A DNA stretch of 64,000 nt, from positions 1-64,000 of the forward strand of contig NZ_AMRV01000002.1 of NCBI RefSeq assembly GCF_000342165.1. The letters are read 5' to 3'. The DNA comes from Pacificimonas flava (GTDB lineage Bacteria; Pseudomonadota; Alphaproteobacteria; Sphingomonadales; Sphingomonadaceae). This document shows, one piece after another, positions 52,580-62,415 of the stretch (the first letter of the stretch is position 1; each line of letters opens with the position of its first letter). The notes below the pieces were generated by a model that searched no databases, was not told the origin of the DNA, and saw only the letters and a program-made list of their open reading frames with translations. The position numbers and the translations under genes were made by a program.

Positions 52580-53287
52580 TCAGTTCATGGAAATCCCGCC
52601 GCATGCGAGACGGGCGCCCGCATCGCCCGAAGGCTGGCTTTCCAGATCGTCCATGCCGGTATGCAGGATCATAGCCGATCCATCATCGTCCATGACCGGC
52701 ATTTCGCTTCCATCCAGCGTCACGCCCTCGATGGTTGCGGTGAGCTCGCCCGAGCCGTTCGACCCGATCGTCACATTGCCAAGGTCACCCTTGTGTTGCG
52801 GATGCGGCTCGTTTGTGGGGTTCCAGTGACCGCCCGCGCTCGTAAAGTCGGGCGCGGTACAAGTGCCCGTCTGATGGATGTGAAGGCCGTGCGTGCCGCT
52901 TGGGACCTCCATCAACTCCGTGGCAACCTCGATTCCGTTCGCATATTCCGTCAGGGTCGCGCGGCCATGGACGGTGCCGTCGGCGCCCTTGAGTTCGGCC
53001 ATGGCGGTCTTGCCAGTTGCCTCGCCGAGCGCGCCCGCATCCGCGCCCTCGCCGGCGGCACTGCCATTCATGGCCGCGGTGTCTTCGGACATGGCGTCGC
53101 CGGCCATGGCACCGGTCATGTCGGTGTCGGACATGCCGCCCTGGGCCATACCCTCGCCCTCCATCGCGCCCGGCTCCATCGTCGTGTCCGCAGCCGGATC
53201 CTGCGTGGCGGCATCGTCAGAGCTGTCGGCGCAGGCGGCCAAGGATGCAATGGCACCGGCGGCAAGCAGAATTCCAATTTTACGCAT
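52580..53287 (-). CDS. sodC: Cu/Zn superoxide dismutase, lipoprotein with Met-rich linker
   Basis: Periplasmic enzyme removing superoxide. Metal ligands are in HGLHIHQTGTC, FTSAGGHWNPTNEPHPQHKG and ILHTGMDDLES; the active-site Arg is in DAGARLACGG. The 235-residue protein starts with a lipobox (LAAGAIASLAA then Cys) and has about 65 extra residues rich in Met, Gly, Asp and Ala (EGEGMAQGGMSDTDMTGAMA) between anchor and enzyme. Those Met residues could bind copper or serve as oxidant sink (inference). Confidence 0.93.
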   Translation of the reverse strand: MRKIGILLAAGAIASLAACADSSDDAATQDPAADTTMEPGAMEGEGMAQGGMSDTDMTGAMAGDAMSEDTAAMNGSAAGEGADAGALGEATGKTAMAELKGADGTVHGRATLTEYANGIEVATELMEVPSGTHGLHIHQTGTCTAPDFTSAGGHWNPTNEPHPQHKGDLGNVTIGSNGSGELTATIEGVTLDGSEMPVMDDDGSAMILHTGMDDLESQPSGDAGARLACGGISMN

Positions 53288-53360
53288 AGTTTCGTCTCCC
53301 TTTCGCGCCCCAACGCCCGGCGGTGATTTTGGTTCACCGCCCTTTCCCGGCGACCCCCGC

Positions 53361-54845
53361 CTAGAGCGCCTTCACGATATCCTCGACCATCTTCTTCGCG
53401 TCGGCCAGCAGCATCATCGTATTGTCGCGGAAGAACAGTTCGTTCTCCACGCCCGCATAGCCCGCCCCGCCCATCGACCGCTTGATGAACAGGGTCGTCT
53501 TGGCGTTTTCGACATCCAGCACGGGCATGCCGTAGATGGGGGAGGCCTTGTCGGTTTTCGCCGCCGGATTGGTCACGTCGTTCGCGCCGATGACGAAGGC
53601 GACGTCCGCCTGTCCGAAATCGCTGTTGATATCCTCCAGCTCGAACACCTTGTCATAGGGCACGTTCGCCTCTGCCAGCAGCACGTTCATATGGCCCGGC
53701 ATGCGCCCTGCGACGGGGTGGATGGCATAGCGCACGTCGACGCCCTGCTCCTCCAGTTCCTCCGCCATCTCGCGCAGCACGTGCTGCGCCTGCGCCACCG
53801 CCATGCCGTAACCGGGGACGATGATGACCTTCTCCGCATTCTTCAGCAAAAAGGCGGCGTCGTCGGCGCTGCCGCGCTTGAACGGCCGGTCGGCGGCGCC
53901 GGACTTGTCCGCCCCGCCGCTGCCCGCATCCGAACCGAAACCGCCGGCGATGACGCTGATGAAGCTGCGGTTCATCGCGTGGCACATGATGTAGCTGAGA
54001 ATGGCGCCGGACGACCCGACCAGCGCGCCGGTGATGATCATGGCCGTGTTCGACAGGGTGAAGCCCATTGCCGCAGCCGCCCAGCCCGAATAGCTGTTCA
54101 GCATCGAGACGACGACCGGCATGTCCGCGCCGCCGATGGGGATGATCAGCAGAAATCCGACCAGAAAGGCGAGGGCGGTGACGATCCAGAACATCTGGTT
54201 CTCGCCCGGCCCGGCGCTTGCCGACAGGGCGAACAGCGCGGTCAGAACGATGATGCCCAGCAGGATGCCGAAATTGATCAGGTGCCGCGCCGGCAGGATG
54301 ATCGGTGCGCCCGACATATTGCCGTTCAGCTTTGCAAAGGCGATGACGGAGCCGGAGAAGGTGATGGCGCCGATGGCGGCGCCCAGCACCATTTCCACGC
54401 GGCTGACCGCGAAGATATTGCCCGTCTGGTCCAGAATGCCGAAGGCACCGGGATTGAGGAACGCCGCCGCCGCGACCAGAACGGCGGCCAGTCCGACCAG
54501 CGAATGAAAGGCCGCCACCAGCTGCGGCATGGCGGTCATGGCGATTCGCCGCGCCGTGGTCAGGCCTATGGCCGCACCAATCCCGATCGCGATCAGGATT
54601 TCGGCGAGCGCAAGACCGTCCAGCCCGTCCGCCAGCGTGCCAGCCGCCTCATCATAAAGGGCGGCGCCGGGATAGTGCACGATCAGCGTGGTCGCCACCG
54701 CGACCAGCATGCCGATCATGCCATAGCGGTTTCCCTGCCGGCTCGTTTCCGGGCTCGACAGGCCGCGCAGGGCCAGGATGAAGCAGATGCCCGCGGCCAG
54801 ATAGGCGATCATGGCCCAGGCCGGCGTCGTCGATACATGGTCCAT
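53361..54845 (-). CDS. pntB: NAD(P) transhydrogenase, beta subunit
   Basis: Proton-translocating transhydrogenase subunit with NADP-binding dIII. 494 residues: about nine membrane helices (AIGLTTARRIAMTAMPQLVA, SGSVIAFAKLNGNMSGAPII), then VIIVPGYGMAVAQAQHVLRE, YAIHPVAGRMPGHMNVLLAE and VIGANDVTNPAAKTDKASPI. Transcribed after pntAB, 24 bases apart. Confidence 0.97.
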   Translation of the reverse strand: MDHVSTTPAWAMIAYLAAGICFILALRGLSSPETSRQGNRYGMIGMLVAVATTLIVHYPGAALYDEAAGTLADGLDGLALAEILIAIGIGAAIGLTTARRIAMTAMPQLVAAFHSLVGLAAVLVAAAAFLNPGAFGILDQTGNIFAVSRVEMVLGAAIGAITFSGSVIAFAKLNGNMSGAPIILPARHLINFGILLGIIVLTALFALSASAGPGENQMFWIVTALAFLVGFLLIIPIGGADMPVVVSMLNSYSGWAAAAMGFTLSNTAMIITGALVGSSGAILSYIMCHAMNRSFISVIAGGFGSDAGSGGADKSGAADRPFKRGSADDAAFLLKNAEKVIIVPGYGMAVAQAQHVLREMAEELEEQGVDVRYAIHPVAGRMPGHMNVLLAEANVPYDKVFELEDINSDFGQADVAFVIGANDVTNPAAKTDKASPIYGMPVLDVENAKTTLFIKRSMGGAGYAGVENELFFRDNTMMLLADAKKMVEDIVKAL

Positions 54846-54869
54846 TCTTCGCGCCCTCCCCGGCCGGCC

Positions 54870-55157
54870 TCAGGCCTTTTTCTCTTTTTTCTTGTACATG
54901 GCGAGCATGCGCGCCGTGACGGCGAAGCCGCCGAAGATGTTGACGCTGGCCAGCACCACCGCGATCAGCCCCAGCCATTTGGCCCCCGGTACGCCCGCCG
55001 CCGCCGCCGCGATCAAGGCGCCGACGATGATGACGGAGGAAATGGCGTTGGTGACGGCCATCAGCGGCGTGTGAAGCGCGGGCGTCACCGACCAGACGAC
55101 GTAATACCCCACGAAACAGGCCATCACGAAGATCGACAGGATCGATATGAAGTCCAT
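54870..55157 (-). CDS. pntAB: NAD(P) transhydrogenase, alpha2 (membrane) subunit
   Basis: 95-residue membrane part of the alpha subunit, separate as in other alphaproteobacteria. Three helices: ISILSIFVMACFVGYYVVWS, SSVIIVGALIAAAAAGVPGA and IAVVLASVNIFGGFAVTARM, with the conserved VTPALHTPLMAVTNAISS. Ends in a basic tail KKKEKKA. Confidence 0.95.
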   Translation of the reverse strand: MDFISILSIFVMACFVGYYVVWSVTPALHTPLMAVTNAISSVIIVGALIAAAAAGVPGAKWLGLIAVVLASVNIFGGFAVTARMLAMYKKKEKKA

Positions 55158-55175
55158 CTTATTCCTCCCCCTAAC

Positions 55176-55544
55176 TCAGCCGATGCCGAGGATTCGCCCC
55201 GCCAGCACCTGCTGCACGCGCGCGGCATCCGCCTTTCGCGACACCTTCACCTCGATCGGTGCGGATCGGCTGGACACCCAGATTTTCAGATCGGCATCCA
55301 GATCGAGCGTTCCCGCGCTCTCGACGCTGAACCTGACGATGGAGCGATAGGGCACGGACTGCACATCCACCTTGCTGCCCGTCACACCCTGAACATCGAC
55401 GAGGACGAACCGGTAGTTCGTCAGGAAGGCGGTATCCCGCACAGTGCGAAAGGCGACCAGCACCTCCTCGCCCTCCACCAGATGCTGGCCGAACCTCTCC
55501 ATGATCTCGGCCGGTGTCACTTCGTGGGCGCTGAACAGTCCCAT
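55176..55544 (-). CDS. bacterial PH-domain protein inside the transhydrogenase operon
   Basis: 122-residue protein with the bacterial PH (bPH_1/DUF1696) pattern: EGEEVLVAFRTVRDTAFLTN, YRFVLVDVQGVTGSKVDVQS and VPYRSIVRFSVESAGTLDLD. No membrane helix. Its ATG overlaps the pntA stop (TGATG) and pntAB begins 18 bases after it, so it is translated with the transhydrogenase. Function unknown; bPH proteins are thought to mediate protein interactions. Confidence 0.85.
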   Translation of the reverse strand: MGLFSAHEVTPAEIMERFGQHLVEGEEVLVAFRTVRDTAFLTNYRFVLVDVQGVTGSKVDVQSVPYRSIVRFSVESAGTLDLDADLKIWVSSRSAPIEVKVSRKADAARVQQVLAGRILGIG

Positions 55545-56674
55545 CAGGCGTTCAGCCGCTCGTTCGAGACCTTGCCGTCCTTCACCACCGTCACGCCGCG
55601 TACGATGTCGTCATCGTCCGGCCAGACGAGGGACTTCGCGTCGCCGTCCCAGAACGCGCTGAGGAAATTCCACAAATTGCGGGCGTAAAGCTGGCTCGAC
55701 ACCTCCGCCAGGGACGCGTTGATGTTGGTCGGCGCCATCAACGTGACGCCGTGCTTCCTTACGGTTTCGCCGGGCACGCAGCCCTCCACATTGCCGCCCT
55801 GCGGCGCCGCCAGGTCGACGATGACGCTGCCCGGCTTCATGCTGGCAAGCTGCGCATCGGAAATCAGGCGCGGCGCGGGACGGCCCGGAATCAGCGCGGT
55901 GGTGATCACAATGTCCTGCCTGGCGATATGATCGCTGACCAGTTTCGCCTGCGCGGCCTTGTATTCCTCCGACATTTCGCTGGCATAGCCGCCCGTGCCC
56001 TCGCCCTCGATGCCCTCCACATCCTTGACGAAGATCGCCTTCGCGCCGAGCGACTCGATCTGTTCCCGCGTCGCCGCGCGCACGTCTGTCGCGGACACCT
56101 GCGCACCCAGCCGCCGCCCCGTCGCGATCGCCTGCAGGCCGGCGACGCCGACGCCCATGACGAACAGTTTCGCCGCCGACACCGTACCGGCGGCGGTCAT
56201 CATCATCGGAAATCCGCGGCCATATTCATGCGCCGCGTCCAGAACGGCACGGTAGCCGGCAAGGTTCGCCTGGCTCGACAGCACGTCCATCGACTGGGCG
56301 CGCGTGATGCGCGGCATGAAATCCATCGCCATGGCCGTCAGGCCCGCGTTCGCATAGCCGGACAGCGTGTCCCCGGCCTGAAACGGGTTCAATATGGCGG
56401 CAAGAATCGCGCCCGCCTCCGCGCCGGAAAGGCTGGCCGGATCGGGCGCCCGCACGGCCAGAATGATATCCGCGCCCCCGACTGCAGCGGCGCGGGAGGG
56501 GGCGATCGTCGCCCCTGCCGCTTCGAAGTCCGCGTCCGGCATGCCGGACGGCGCGCCGGCACCGGCCTCGATGGAGATTTCGGCATCCCAGCCCGCGAAC
56601 CGCTTCACCGTTTCGGGGCTGGCGGCCACCCGCCGTTCGCCCGCGTCCGTTTCCTTCAGTACCGCGAGCTTCAT
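55544..56674 (-). CDS. pntAA: NAD(P) transhydrogenase, alpha1 (NAD-binding) subunit
   Basis: Soluble NAD-binding domain (dI) of the transhydrogenase, coupling hydride transfer from NADH to NADP to proton flow. 376 residues: LAVLKETDAGERRVAASPET, SSQANLAGYRAVLDAAHEYG, MMMTAAGTVSAAKLFVMGVG, SATDVRAATREQIESLGA and SVIVDLAAPQGGNVEGCVPG. First gene of the pnt set. Confidence 0.97.
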   Translation of the reverse strand: MKLAVLKETDAGERRVAASPETVKRFAGWDAEISIEAGAGAPSGMPDADFEAAGATIAPSRAAAVGGADIILAVRAPDPASLSGAEAGAILAAILNPFQAGDTLSGYANAGLTAMAMDFMPRITRAQSMDVLSSQANLAGYRAVLDAAHEYGRGFPMMMTAAGTVSAAKLFVMGVGVAGLQAIATGRRLGAQVSATDVRAATREQIESLGAKAIFVKDVEGIEGEGTGGYASEMSEEYKAAQAKLVSDHIARQDIVITTALIPGRPAPRLISDAQLASMKPGSVIVDLAAPQGGNVEGCVPGETVRKHGVTLMAPTNINASLAEVSSQLYARNLWNFLSAFWDGDAKSLVWPDDDDIVRGVTVVKDGKVSNERLNA

Positions 56675-56687
56675 GCCGTTCTCCCCC

Positions 56688-56825
56688 TCAGGCTGCGAAG
56701 ATCGCCAAGCCTAGAAGGACGACGACGACCAGGCCAATCCCGAATTTCAGCAGCTTCATGAAGCCGAAATAGGTCTCGGCGTGGTCCTTCATCGCCTTGT
56801 CCGTATAGGGTTTTCTCGTATCCAT
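56688..56825 (-). CDS. aa3-type cytochrome c oxidase subunit IV-like small protein
   Basis: 45-residue protein: a short N-terminal part ending MKDHAETYFGFMKLLKFGIG and one membrane helix (IGLVVVVLLGLAIFA). This fits the small bacterial aa3 oxidase subunit IV family, whose role is not essential or clear. It starts at 56825 and lies 13 bases before pntAA, so it is in the pnt transcript rather than with cox genes. Confidence 0.75.
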   Translation of the reverse strand: MDTRKPYTDKAMKDHAETYFGFMKLLKFGIGLVVVVLLGLAIFAA

Positions 56826-56844
56826 TCGGTCCTGTCCCTTTTTG

Positions 56845-56856
56845 ACACAATGGTGT
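56845..56856. promoter_or_regulatory. short palindrome upstream of the pnt transcript
   Basis: ACACAATGGTGT is a 12-base palindrome with 4-base arms, 20 bases before the first gene of the pnt transcript. It may be an operator or chance. The region up to 56981 is the divergent gap to the response regulator. Confidence 0.25.
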
Positions 56857-56981
56857 AAACCGCTGTTTCCCGCTTCTCTTAACGCATCGGCAGCGCGTGT
56901 GAAGCGGGAGAGGTGCCGAGTGGGTCCGGCGCCGAAGGGGGGCGAAGGTTTTGTTAGGCGTACCGTGTTAGGGTCGGGGCT

Positions 56982-58457
56982 ATGGCAAATCATGTTTTGA
57001 TCGTCGATGACGAACCGGGCCAGCGGCGCCTGGTGCGCCTGATTGCCGAAAAGAACGGCTATCAGGTGCTGGAGGCCGATTCGGGGATCAGCGGCCTCGA
57101 TCAGCTGACGGAGCATGGCGACGAGATCGGCGCCGTCATCCTGGACCATTCCATGCCGGACATGAGCGGCCTCGACATGCTGCGCCGGCTGCGCATCGAC
57201 CGGCCGCACCTTCCGGTGGTGATGCTGACGGCGCATTCGTCCGTTCGCATCGCTGTCGAGGCGATGCAGGCGGGCGCGACCGACTTCCTGATCAAGCCGG
57301 CAAAGCCCGACAAGCTGATCGCATCCCTGAATGCCGTCATCGCCGGCGCGGGCGGCGAGTTGCAGCCGCTGTCCGAAAAGCTGCCCATGCATGTCGCCTT
57401 CGAAAATATCGTCGGCGACGCCCCCGCCTTTCAGGCCGCGCTGGAAATCGCGTCGAAGGCGGCGAAGCGCAATGTTCCCATCCTGATCGAGGGCGAGAGC
57501 GGCACCGGCAAGGAGGTGATCGCCGGCGCCATTCACGCGGCCAGCCCCCGGGCGGACAAGCCGCTCGTGATCGTCAATTGCGGCGCGATCCCGGTGAACC
57601 TCGTTGAATCCGTGCTGTTCGGGCATGAAAAGGGCGCCTTTACCGGCGCGACGGCAAAGCATATCGGCCGCTTCGAGGAAGCGGATGGCGGGACGCTGTT
57701 CCTCGACGAAATCGGCGAACTGCCGCTGGAGGCGCAGGTCAAGCTGCTGCGCGCGCTGCAGACCGGTCAGATCGAACCGGTCGGCGGCCGCGGCCACCGC
57801 AAGGTCGACGTGCGTATCGTCGCGGCGACCAATCGGGACCTGAAGCTGGAGGTGGCGGAGGGCCGCTTTCGCGAGGATCTCTACTACCGCCTCGGCGTCG
57901 TGCCGCTGACGATCCCGCCGCTGCGCGACCGCCGCACGGACATTCCGGCGCTGGCGCTGCATTTCACCAGCCAGCTGCACGAGGAAGGCGACATTCCCGC
58001 GCACGGGATCGATCAGAACGCGCTGCGCCTGCTGACCGCCTATGACTGGCCGGGCAACGTCCGCCAGTTGCAGAACGCCATCTTCCGTGCCGGCGTGCTG
58101 TGCGACGGAGAGGTGCTGACGCTGCAGGACTTTCCCGAAATCTCGCGGCAAAGCGGCCGTGTCATATCATTGCGGGAAGAGCCCGGCGCACCAATGCCTG
58201 CCCCGACCCCGACAAGCGGCGACGGCAACGCGGAGAGGGCGCATTTCGCGCTCACGCCGGGCGGCCATGTGCGGTCGCTTGCGGAGATCGAGGAGGAGCA
58301 TATCCGCCTCGCCCTGAAACATTATCGCGGCCGCATGAGCGAGGTTGCTCGTCGGCTGGGGATCGGACGGTCGACTCTCTATCGAAAGCTCGGCGAATAC
58401 GCCTTGGACGAAAGCGATGGAGCCGAAGACGCGCAGCGGAAAGAGGGCGCCGCCTGA
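56982..58457 (+). CDS. sigma54-dependent response regulator (NtrC family)
   Basis: 491-residue transcription activator: receiver domain (DD at 9-10, phospho-acceptor Asp55 in [13 protein letters not shown], Lys in [10 protein letters not shown]), AAA+ domain with Walker [12 protein letters not shown], the sigma54-contact loop GAFTGA, Walker [13 protein letters not shown] and a C-terminal Fis-type helix-turn-helix [26 protein letters not shown] is intact, so it can drive RpoN. No histidine kinase gene is adjacent; it is divergent from the pnt transcript. Confidence 0.95.
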   Translation: MANHVLIVDDEPGQRRLVRLIAEKNGYQVLEADSGISGLDQLTEHGDEIGAVILDHSMPDMSGLDMLRRLRIDRPHLPVVMLTAHSSVRIAVEAMQAGATDFLIKPAKPDKLIASLNAVIAGAGGELQPLSEKLPMHVAFENIVGDAPAFQAALEIASKAAKRNVPILIEGESGTGKEVIAGAIHAASPRADKPLVIVNCGAIPVNLVESVLFGHEKGAFTGATAKHIGRFEEADGGTLFLDEIGELPLEAQVKLLRALQTGQIEPVGGRGHRKVDVRIVAATNRDLKLEVAEGRFREDLYYRLGVVPLTIPPLRDRRTDIPALALHFTSQLHEEGDIPAHGIDQNALRLLTAYDWPGNVRQLQNAIFRAGVLCDGEVLTLQDFPEISRQSGRVISLREEPGAPMPAPTPTSGDGNAERAHFALTPGGHVRSLAEIEEEHIRLALKHYRGRMSEVARRLGIGRSTLYRKLGEYALDESDGAEDAQRKEGAA

Positions 58458-58475
58458 CGGGGACGGCGGCCGCGC

Positions 58476-59459
58476 CTAGGCCGCCCGCCGCGCCTTCAGT
58501 CGATAGCCGATCAACGCGTCCCCGTTCATCGCGTTTTCCCAAGAGGCGTCTTCACAGCCGAGCGCGCTCAGGTCTCTTGCCATGTCGGCGCAGTCCTCGG
58601 GTGATACGGCCGCATTCAGCAGCGCCTGAAGCCGCCCGCGATGCGCGGCGATTTCGAGGCGCACCTCCTCGGCCTTCTCCTCCAGCGCGGACAGGGGCGC
58701 CAGTTGCCGCTTGGTATGGGCATCGATCAGAACGCGGGCGCTGTTCTTCAGCATTTCGGGGTCGGAGGCGGTTTCCAGTCGTTCTCCCGTTCGCTTCAAG
58801 GCTGTCTCGAATGCGGTCAGCGCGCTCCGTGCGCGGCGCTCCTCCGCCTCGACAAGGCTCTCCCCCTGCTCCGCCTTTGCCACGGCCCGAAAACAGGCCA
58901 GCGCCGCAGCGGGCAATCGCGCATCGTCGAGCAGAAAATCCGCGTCGTCCATCGCCGCCTTGGCCCGCGCGGCGACGGTGCCGTCCGCTGCATGCATGAC
59001 AAGGGCAATACGCCCGCCCGGACGCAGGACGCGAACCGCCTCCGCCAGGGTCTCGCCGCGCGGTGCATATTCCGCCCCATATTGGCTGACCACAGCATCG
59101 AAGCTTTCATCGCCGAACGGCAGGCTCTCGGCCGCGACGCCGCTCCGAAAATCGATGGTCCTGAGCGCATCGGCGTGACGGCTGACATAGGCGGCGGGGT
59201 CGATGGCCGCCTTGTCGATGCCGGTGATGGCAAAGCGGCGCCCATCCTCAGCCGCTGTCTCCGCGGCGATCAGCGCAAGTGCACCGTTGCCGGTGCACAG
59301 ATCCAGGATGGCGGCGCCGTCCTGACATTTCGCGAAGAATGCCTTCCAAGGCGCTGCGACGGGCTCGCTATAGTTCGCCCGGCCCTCATCGAAGCAGGAC
59401 GCGATACGGTCATAGTGCCAATAGCGATCCCAGACCCAGCCGTCCGCGCGCTCCGGCAC
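58476..59459 (-). CDS. class I SAM-dependent methyltransferase next to gcvPB
   Basis: 327-residue methyltransferase: ILDLCTGNGALALIAAETA (motif I), FAITGIDKAAIDPAAY, FRSGVAAESLPFGDESFDAV (motif II/III) and LAEAVRVLRPGGRIALVMHA, then a mainly helical C-terminal extension of about 150 residues. Substrate unknown. The start is a GTG directly after the gcvPB stop (TGAGTG), so it belongs to the gcv transcript. Confidence 0.85.
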   Translation of the reverse strand: MPERADGWVWDRYWHYDRIASCFDEGRANYSEPVAAPWKAFFAKCQDGAAILDLCTGNGALALIAAETAAEDGRRFAITGIDKAAIDPAAYVSRHADALRTIDFRSGVAAESLPFGDESFDAVVSQYGAEYAPRGETLAEAVRVLRPGGRIALVMHAADGTVAARAKAAMDDADFLLDDARLPAAALACFRAVAKAEQGESLVEAEERRARSALTAFETALKRTGERLETASDPEMLKNSARVLIDAHTKRQLAPLSALEEKAEEVRLEIAAHRGRLQALLNAAVSPEDCADMARDLSALGCEDASWENAMNGDALIGYRLKARRAA

Positions 59460-61037
59460 TCACTCGGCCGCCTCGGCAAGGTCCGGTTCGCTCCAGACGA
59501 GGCGCGGCTTTCGCGCCGCCTGCGTCTCGTCCAGGCGGCGCAGCGGCGCGTAGAAGGGGGCGCCCTTGAACCGGTCGGTTTCGCCGGCCTTCGCAGCCTC
59601 GGCGAGGGCGCGGACCGCACCGATGAACTGGTCCAGATCCGCCTTCGATTCGGTCTCGGTCGGCTCGATCAGCATCGCGCCCTCGACCACTAGCGGGAAA
59701 TACATGGTCATCGGATGATAGCCCTCGTCGATCAGCGCCTTCGCGACATCCAGGGTTGATAGCGAGGTGCCCGCCATCCATTTGTCGCTGAACAGCGCCT
59801 CGTGCATGCAAGGACCGCTTGCCGCGAAGGGCGCCGACAGCACGTCCTCCAGCCGGCGCAGCACGTAGTTCGCGTTAAGGACGGCATCCTCCGCCACCTG
59901 CGCCAGACCGTCGGCGCCATGCGATTTCATATAGGCGAGCGCACGCACGAACATGCCCATCTGGCCATGGAAGGCGACCATGCGGCCGAAGCTGTCGCCG
60001 TGGCTGCGTCCCTCCGCAACCGCCTCTTCCTCGACCAGCTCGTACCCGTCCGCGCCCTTCCGCACGAAGGGAAGCGGCGCGTAGGGAGCGAGGCGCTCCG
60101 AATAGACGACTGGCCCCGACCCCGGTCCGCCGCCGCCATGGGGCGTGGAGAAGGTCTTGTGCAGGTTGATGTGCATCGCATCGACCCCCAGGTCTCCGGG
60201 GCGCACCTTGCCGACGATGGCGTTGAAATTGGCGCCGTCGCAATAGACATATGCACCCGCCTCGTGCACCGCGGCGCAGATTTCGATCATGTCGCGCTCG
60301 AACAGGCCGCACGTATTCGGATTGGTGATCATCACGCCCGCGACGTCAGGGCCCAGCCGTTCCTTCAGCGCCGCCAGGTCGACGCGCCCCTCCGCCGTCG
60401 CGGGAATCGGCGCGACCTCATAGCCGCAAAAGGCTGCCGTCGCGGGGTTCGTGCCATGCGCCGATTCGGGCACCAGCACCACCTTGCGCGGATCGCCGTT
60501 CGCCTCGTGCGCCGCGCGAATGGCGAGCATGCCGCACAGCTCGCCATGGGCGCCCGCCTTCGGGCTCATCGCCACTTCGGGCATGCCGCACAGCGTCTTC
60601 AGCCAGTCCGCCAGCTCGTCGATCAGCTCCAGCGCGCCCTGCACCGTCGGAATAGGCTGCAATGGGTGGATGTCGGCAAAGCCCGGCAGCCGCGCGACCT
60701 TCTCGTTCAACCGCGGATTGTGCTTCATGGTGCAGCTGCCCAGGGGAAACAGTCCCATGTCGATGGCGTAGTTCATGCGCGACAGGCGCGTGAAATGCCG
60801 CATGGTTTCCGGCTCCGACAGGCCGGGCAAATCGATGGCGCCGTCCCGTTCAAGTCCGCCAAGGCGCGCGCCGGTCAAATCGGCTTTCGGCAGATCGACG
60901 CCCGTGCGGTCGCTCGCGCCGATCTCGAAAATCAGCGCCTCGTCCAGTTGCAGCGCGCGGTTGCCGGTAAAGGTCTGCGGCGCGCCCTCTATGGCTGCGC
61001 CGACGGTTTCGCGGCCTTCCCTGTTCATCCCGCTCAT
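59460..61037 (-). CDS. gcvPB: glycine dehydrogenase (decarboxylating) subunit 2
   Basis: PLP-containing half of the split glycine decarboxylase P-protein. 525 residues: [53 protein letters not shown] and the PLP Lys in [19 protein letters not shown]. Its ATG overlaps the gcvPA stop (ATGA). Confidence 0.96.
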   Translation of the reverse strand: MSGMNREGRETVGAAIEGAPQTFTGNRALQLDEALIFEIGASDRTGVDLPKADLTGARLGGLERDGAIDLPGLSEPETMRHFTRLSRMNYAIDMGLFPLGSCTMKHNPRLNEKVARLPGFADIHPLQPIPTVQGALELIDELADWLKTLCGMPEVAMSPKAGAHGELCGMLAIRAAHEANGDPRKVVLVPESAHGTNPATAAFCGYEVAPIPATAEGRVDLAALKERLGPDVAGVMITNPNTCGLFERDMIEICAAVHEAGAYVYCDGANFNAIVGKVRPGDLGVDAMHINLHKTFSTPHGGGGPGSGPVVYSERLAPYAPLPFVRKGADGYELVEEEAVAEGRSHGDSFGRMVAFHGQMGMFVRALAYMKSHGADGLAQVAEDAVLNANYVLRRLEDVLSAPFAASGPCMHEALFSDKWMAGTSLSTLDVAKALIDEGYHPMTMYFPLVVEGAMLIEPTETESKADLDQFIGAVRALAEAAKAGETDRFKGAPFYAPLRRLDETQAARKPRLVWSEPDLAEAAE

Positions 61038-62401
61038 TTTGCGGCTCCTTCATAGGCGGCGACCAGCGCCTCGATATCCTCGTCCGTCGCGGTCTCCGTC
61101 ACCGCCACGGTGACGCAGCCGGCAAGCGCCTCATGCTCCGGGTACAGGCGTCCCAGCGAAACGCCGCCCAGAACGCCGCCTTCCGCCATCCTGCGGATCA
61201 GCGGCCGGCTGTCCGCCTCCAGCTTGACAGTGAACTCGTTGAAGAACGCCCTGTTCAGCAGCGTCACGCCGGGCAGCGCCGCCAGCCGGTCCGCCACCTC
61301 GCAGGCGCGCCGATGGTTGAGCGCGGCCAGCCGGCGCATTCCCTCCTCGCCCAACAGCGTCATGTGCACAGTAAAGGCCAGCGCCATCAGCCCGCTGTTG
61401 GTGCAGATGTTGGATGTCGCCTTTTCGCGCCGGATATGCTGCTCGCGCGTCGACAGGGTCAGGACGAAGCCGCGCCTCCCCTCCGCATCGACCGTCTCCC
61501 CGCACAGCCGGCCCGGCATCTGCCGCACATGTTTCTGGTTGCACGCGAACAGGCCCAGATAGGGGCCGCCGAAATTCAGGCCGCCGCCGATGGACTGCCC
61601 CTCGCCCACGACGATGTCGGCGCCCATCTCGCCCGGCGATTTCATGGCACCCAACGACACGATTTCCGTCACCACCGCGATCAGCAGTGCGCCCTTCTCG
61701 TGACAGGCATCGGCAAGGTCCGACAGGTCCGCGACATGGCCGAACAGGTTGGGGTTCTGCACGACGACGCAGCTCGTCTCCTCGTCGATCGCGGCGATCA
61801 GCGCCGCCAGATCGTCGCCCGGCGCGCCGTCCGTCAGCACCGGATCGTGCAGGTCGATCTCGTCGTCGGTGAAATGCGTCAGCGTCTTCGCGACGGAGGC
61901 GTAATGCGGATGCAGGCCGCCCGACAGAATGGCCTTTTTCCGCCGCGTCACGCGCCGCGCCATGAAGATCGCCTCGACGCAGGACGTGGAGCCATCGTAC
62001 ATGGAGGCGTTCGCCACATCCATGCCGGTCAGGCGCGCAACCTGCGTCTGGAATTCGAACAGATATTGCAGCGTCCCTTGCGCGATTTCCGGCTGATAGG
62101 GGGTGTAGCTGGTCAGGAACTCGCCGCGCTGGATGACATAGTCGACCGTCGCGGGCACATGATGCTTGTACGCGCCGCAGCCCAGGAAGAACGGCGCCTG
62201 CCCGGCCGCAAGGTTCTTCGCCGCCAGCCGCGACAGGTCGCGTTCCACGGCCATCTCGCTGGCATGCAGCGGCAGCCCCTCGATAGGGCCGGACAGGCGC
62301 GCTGCGGCGGGGACGTCGGGGAACAAATCGTCGATACCGTCCGCGCCGACCGCGTCCAGCATGGCGCGGCGGTCGTCGGTCGTCAGGGGCAGGTAACGCA
62401 A
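61034..62401 (-). CDS. gcvPA: glycine dehydrogenase (decarboxylating) subunit 1
   Basis: Other half of the P-protein, 455 residues: [60 protein letters not shown] and [20 protein letters not shown]. No ATG is available at the conserved N-terminus ([14 protein letters not shown]); the start is read as TTG at 62401. Confidence 0.95.
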   Translation of the reverse strand: MRYLPLTTDDRRAMLDAVGADGIDDLFPDVPAAARLSGPIEGLPLHASEMAVERDLSRLAAKNLAAGQAPFFLGCGAYKHHVPATVDYVIQRGEFLTSYTPYQPEIAQGTLQYLFEFQTQVARLTGMDVANASMYDGSTSCVEAIFMARRVTRRKKAILSGGLHPHYASVAKTLTHFTDDEIDLHDPVLTDGAPGDDLAALIAAIDEETSCVVVQNPNLFGHVADLSDLADACHEKGALLIAVVTEIVSLGAMKSPGEMGADIVVGEGQSIGGGLNFGGPYLGLFACNQKHVRQMPGRLCGETVDAEGRRGFVLTLSTREQHIRREKATSNICTNSGLMALAFTVHMTLLGEEGMRRLAALNHRRACEVADRLAALPGVTLLNRAFFNEFTVKLEADSRPLIRRMAEGGVLGGVSLGRLYPEHEALAGCVTVAVTETATDEDIEALVAAYEGAAK

Positions 62402-62415
62402 GAGCCTAGTTTCCT

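Noticed and set aside
52893-55688. 931-codon plus-strand frame
   Set aside because: Antisense to sodC, pntB, pntAB, the PH-domain gene and pntAA, which all have clear motifs on the other strand.
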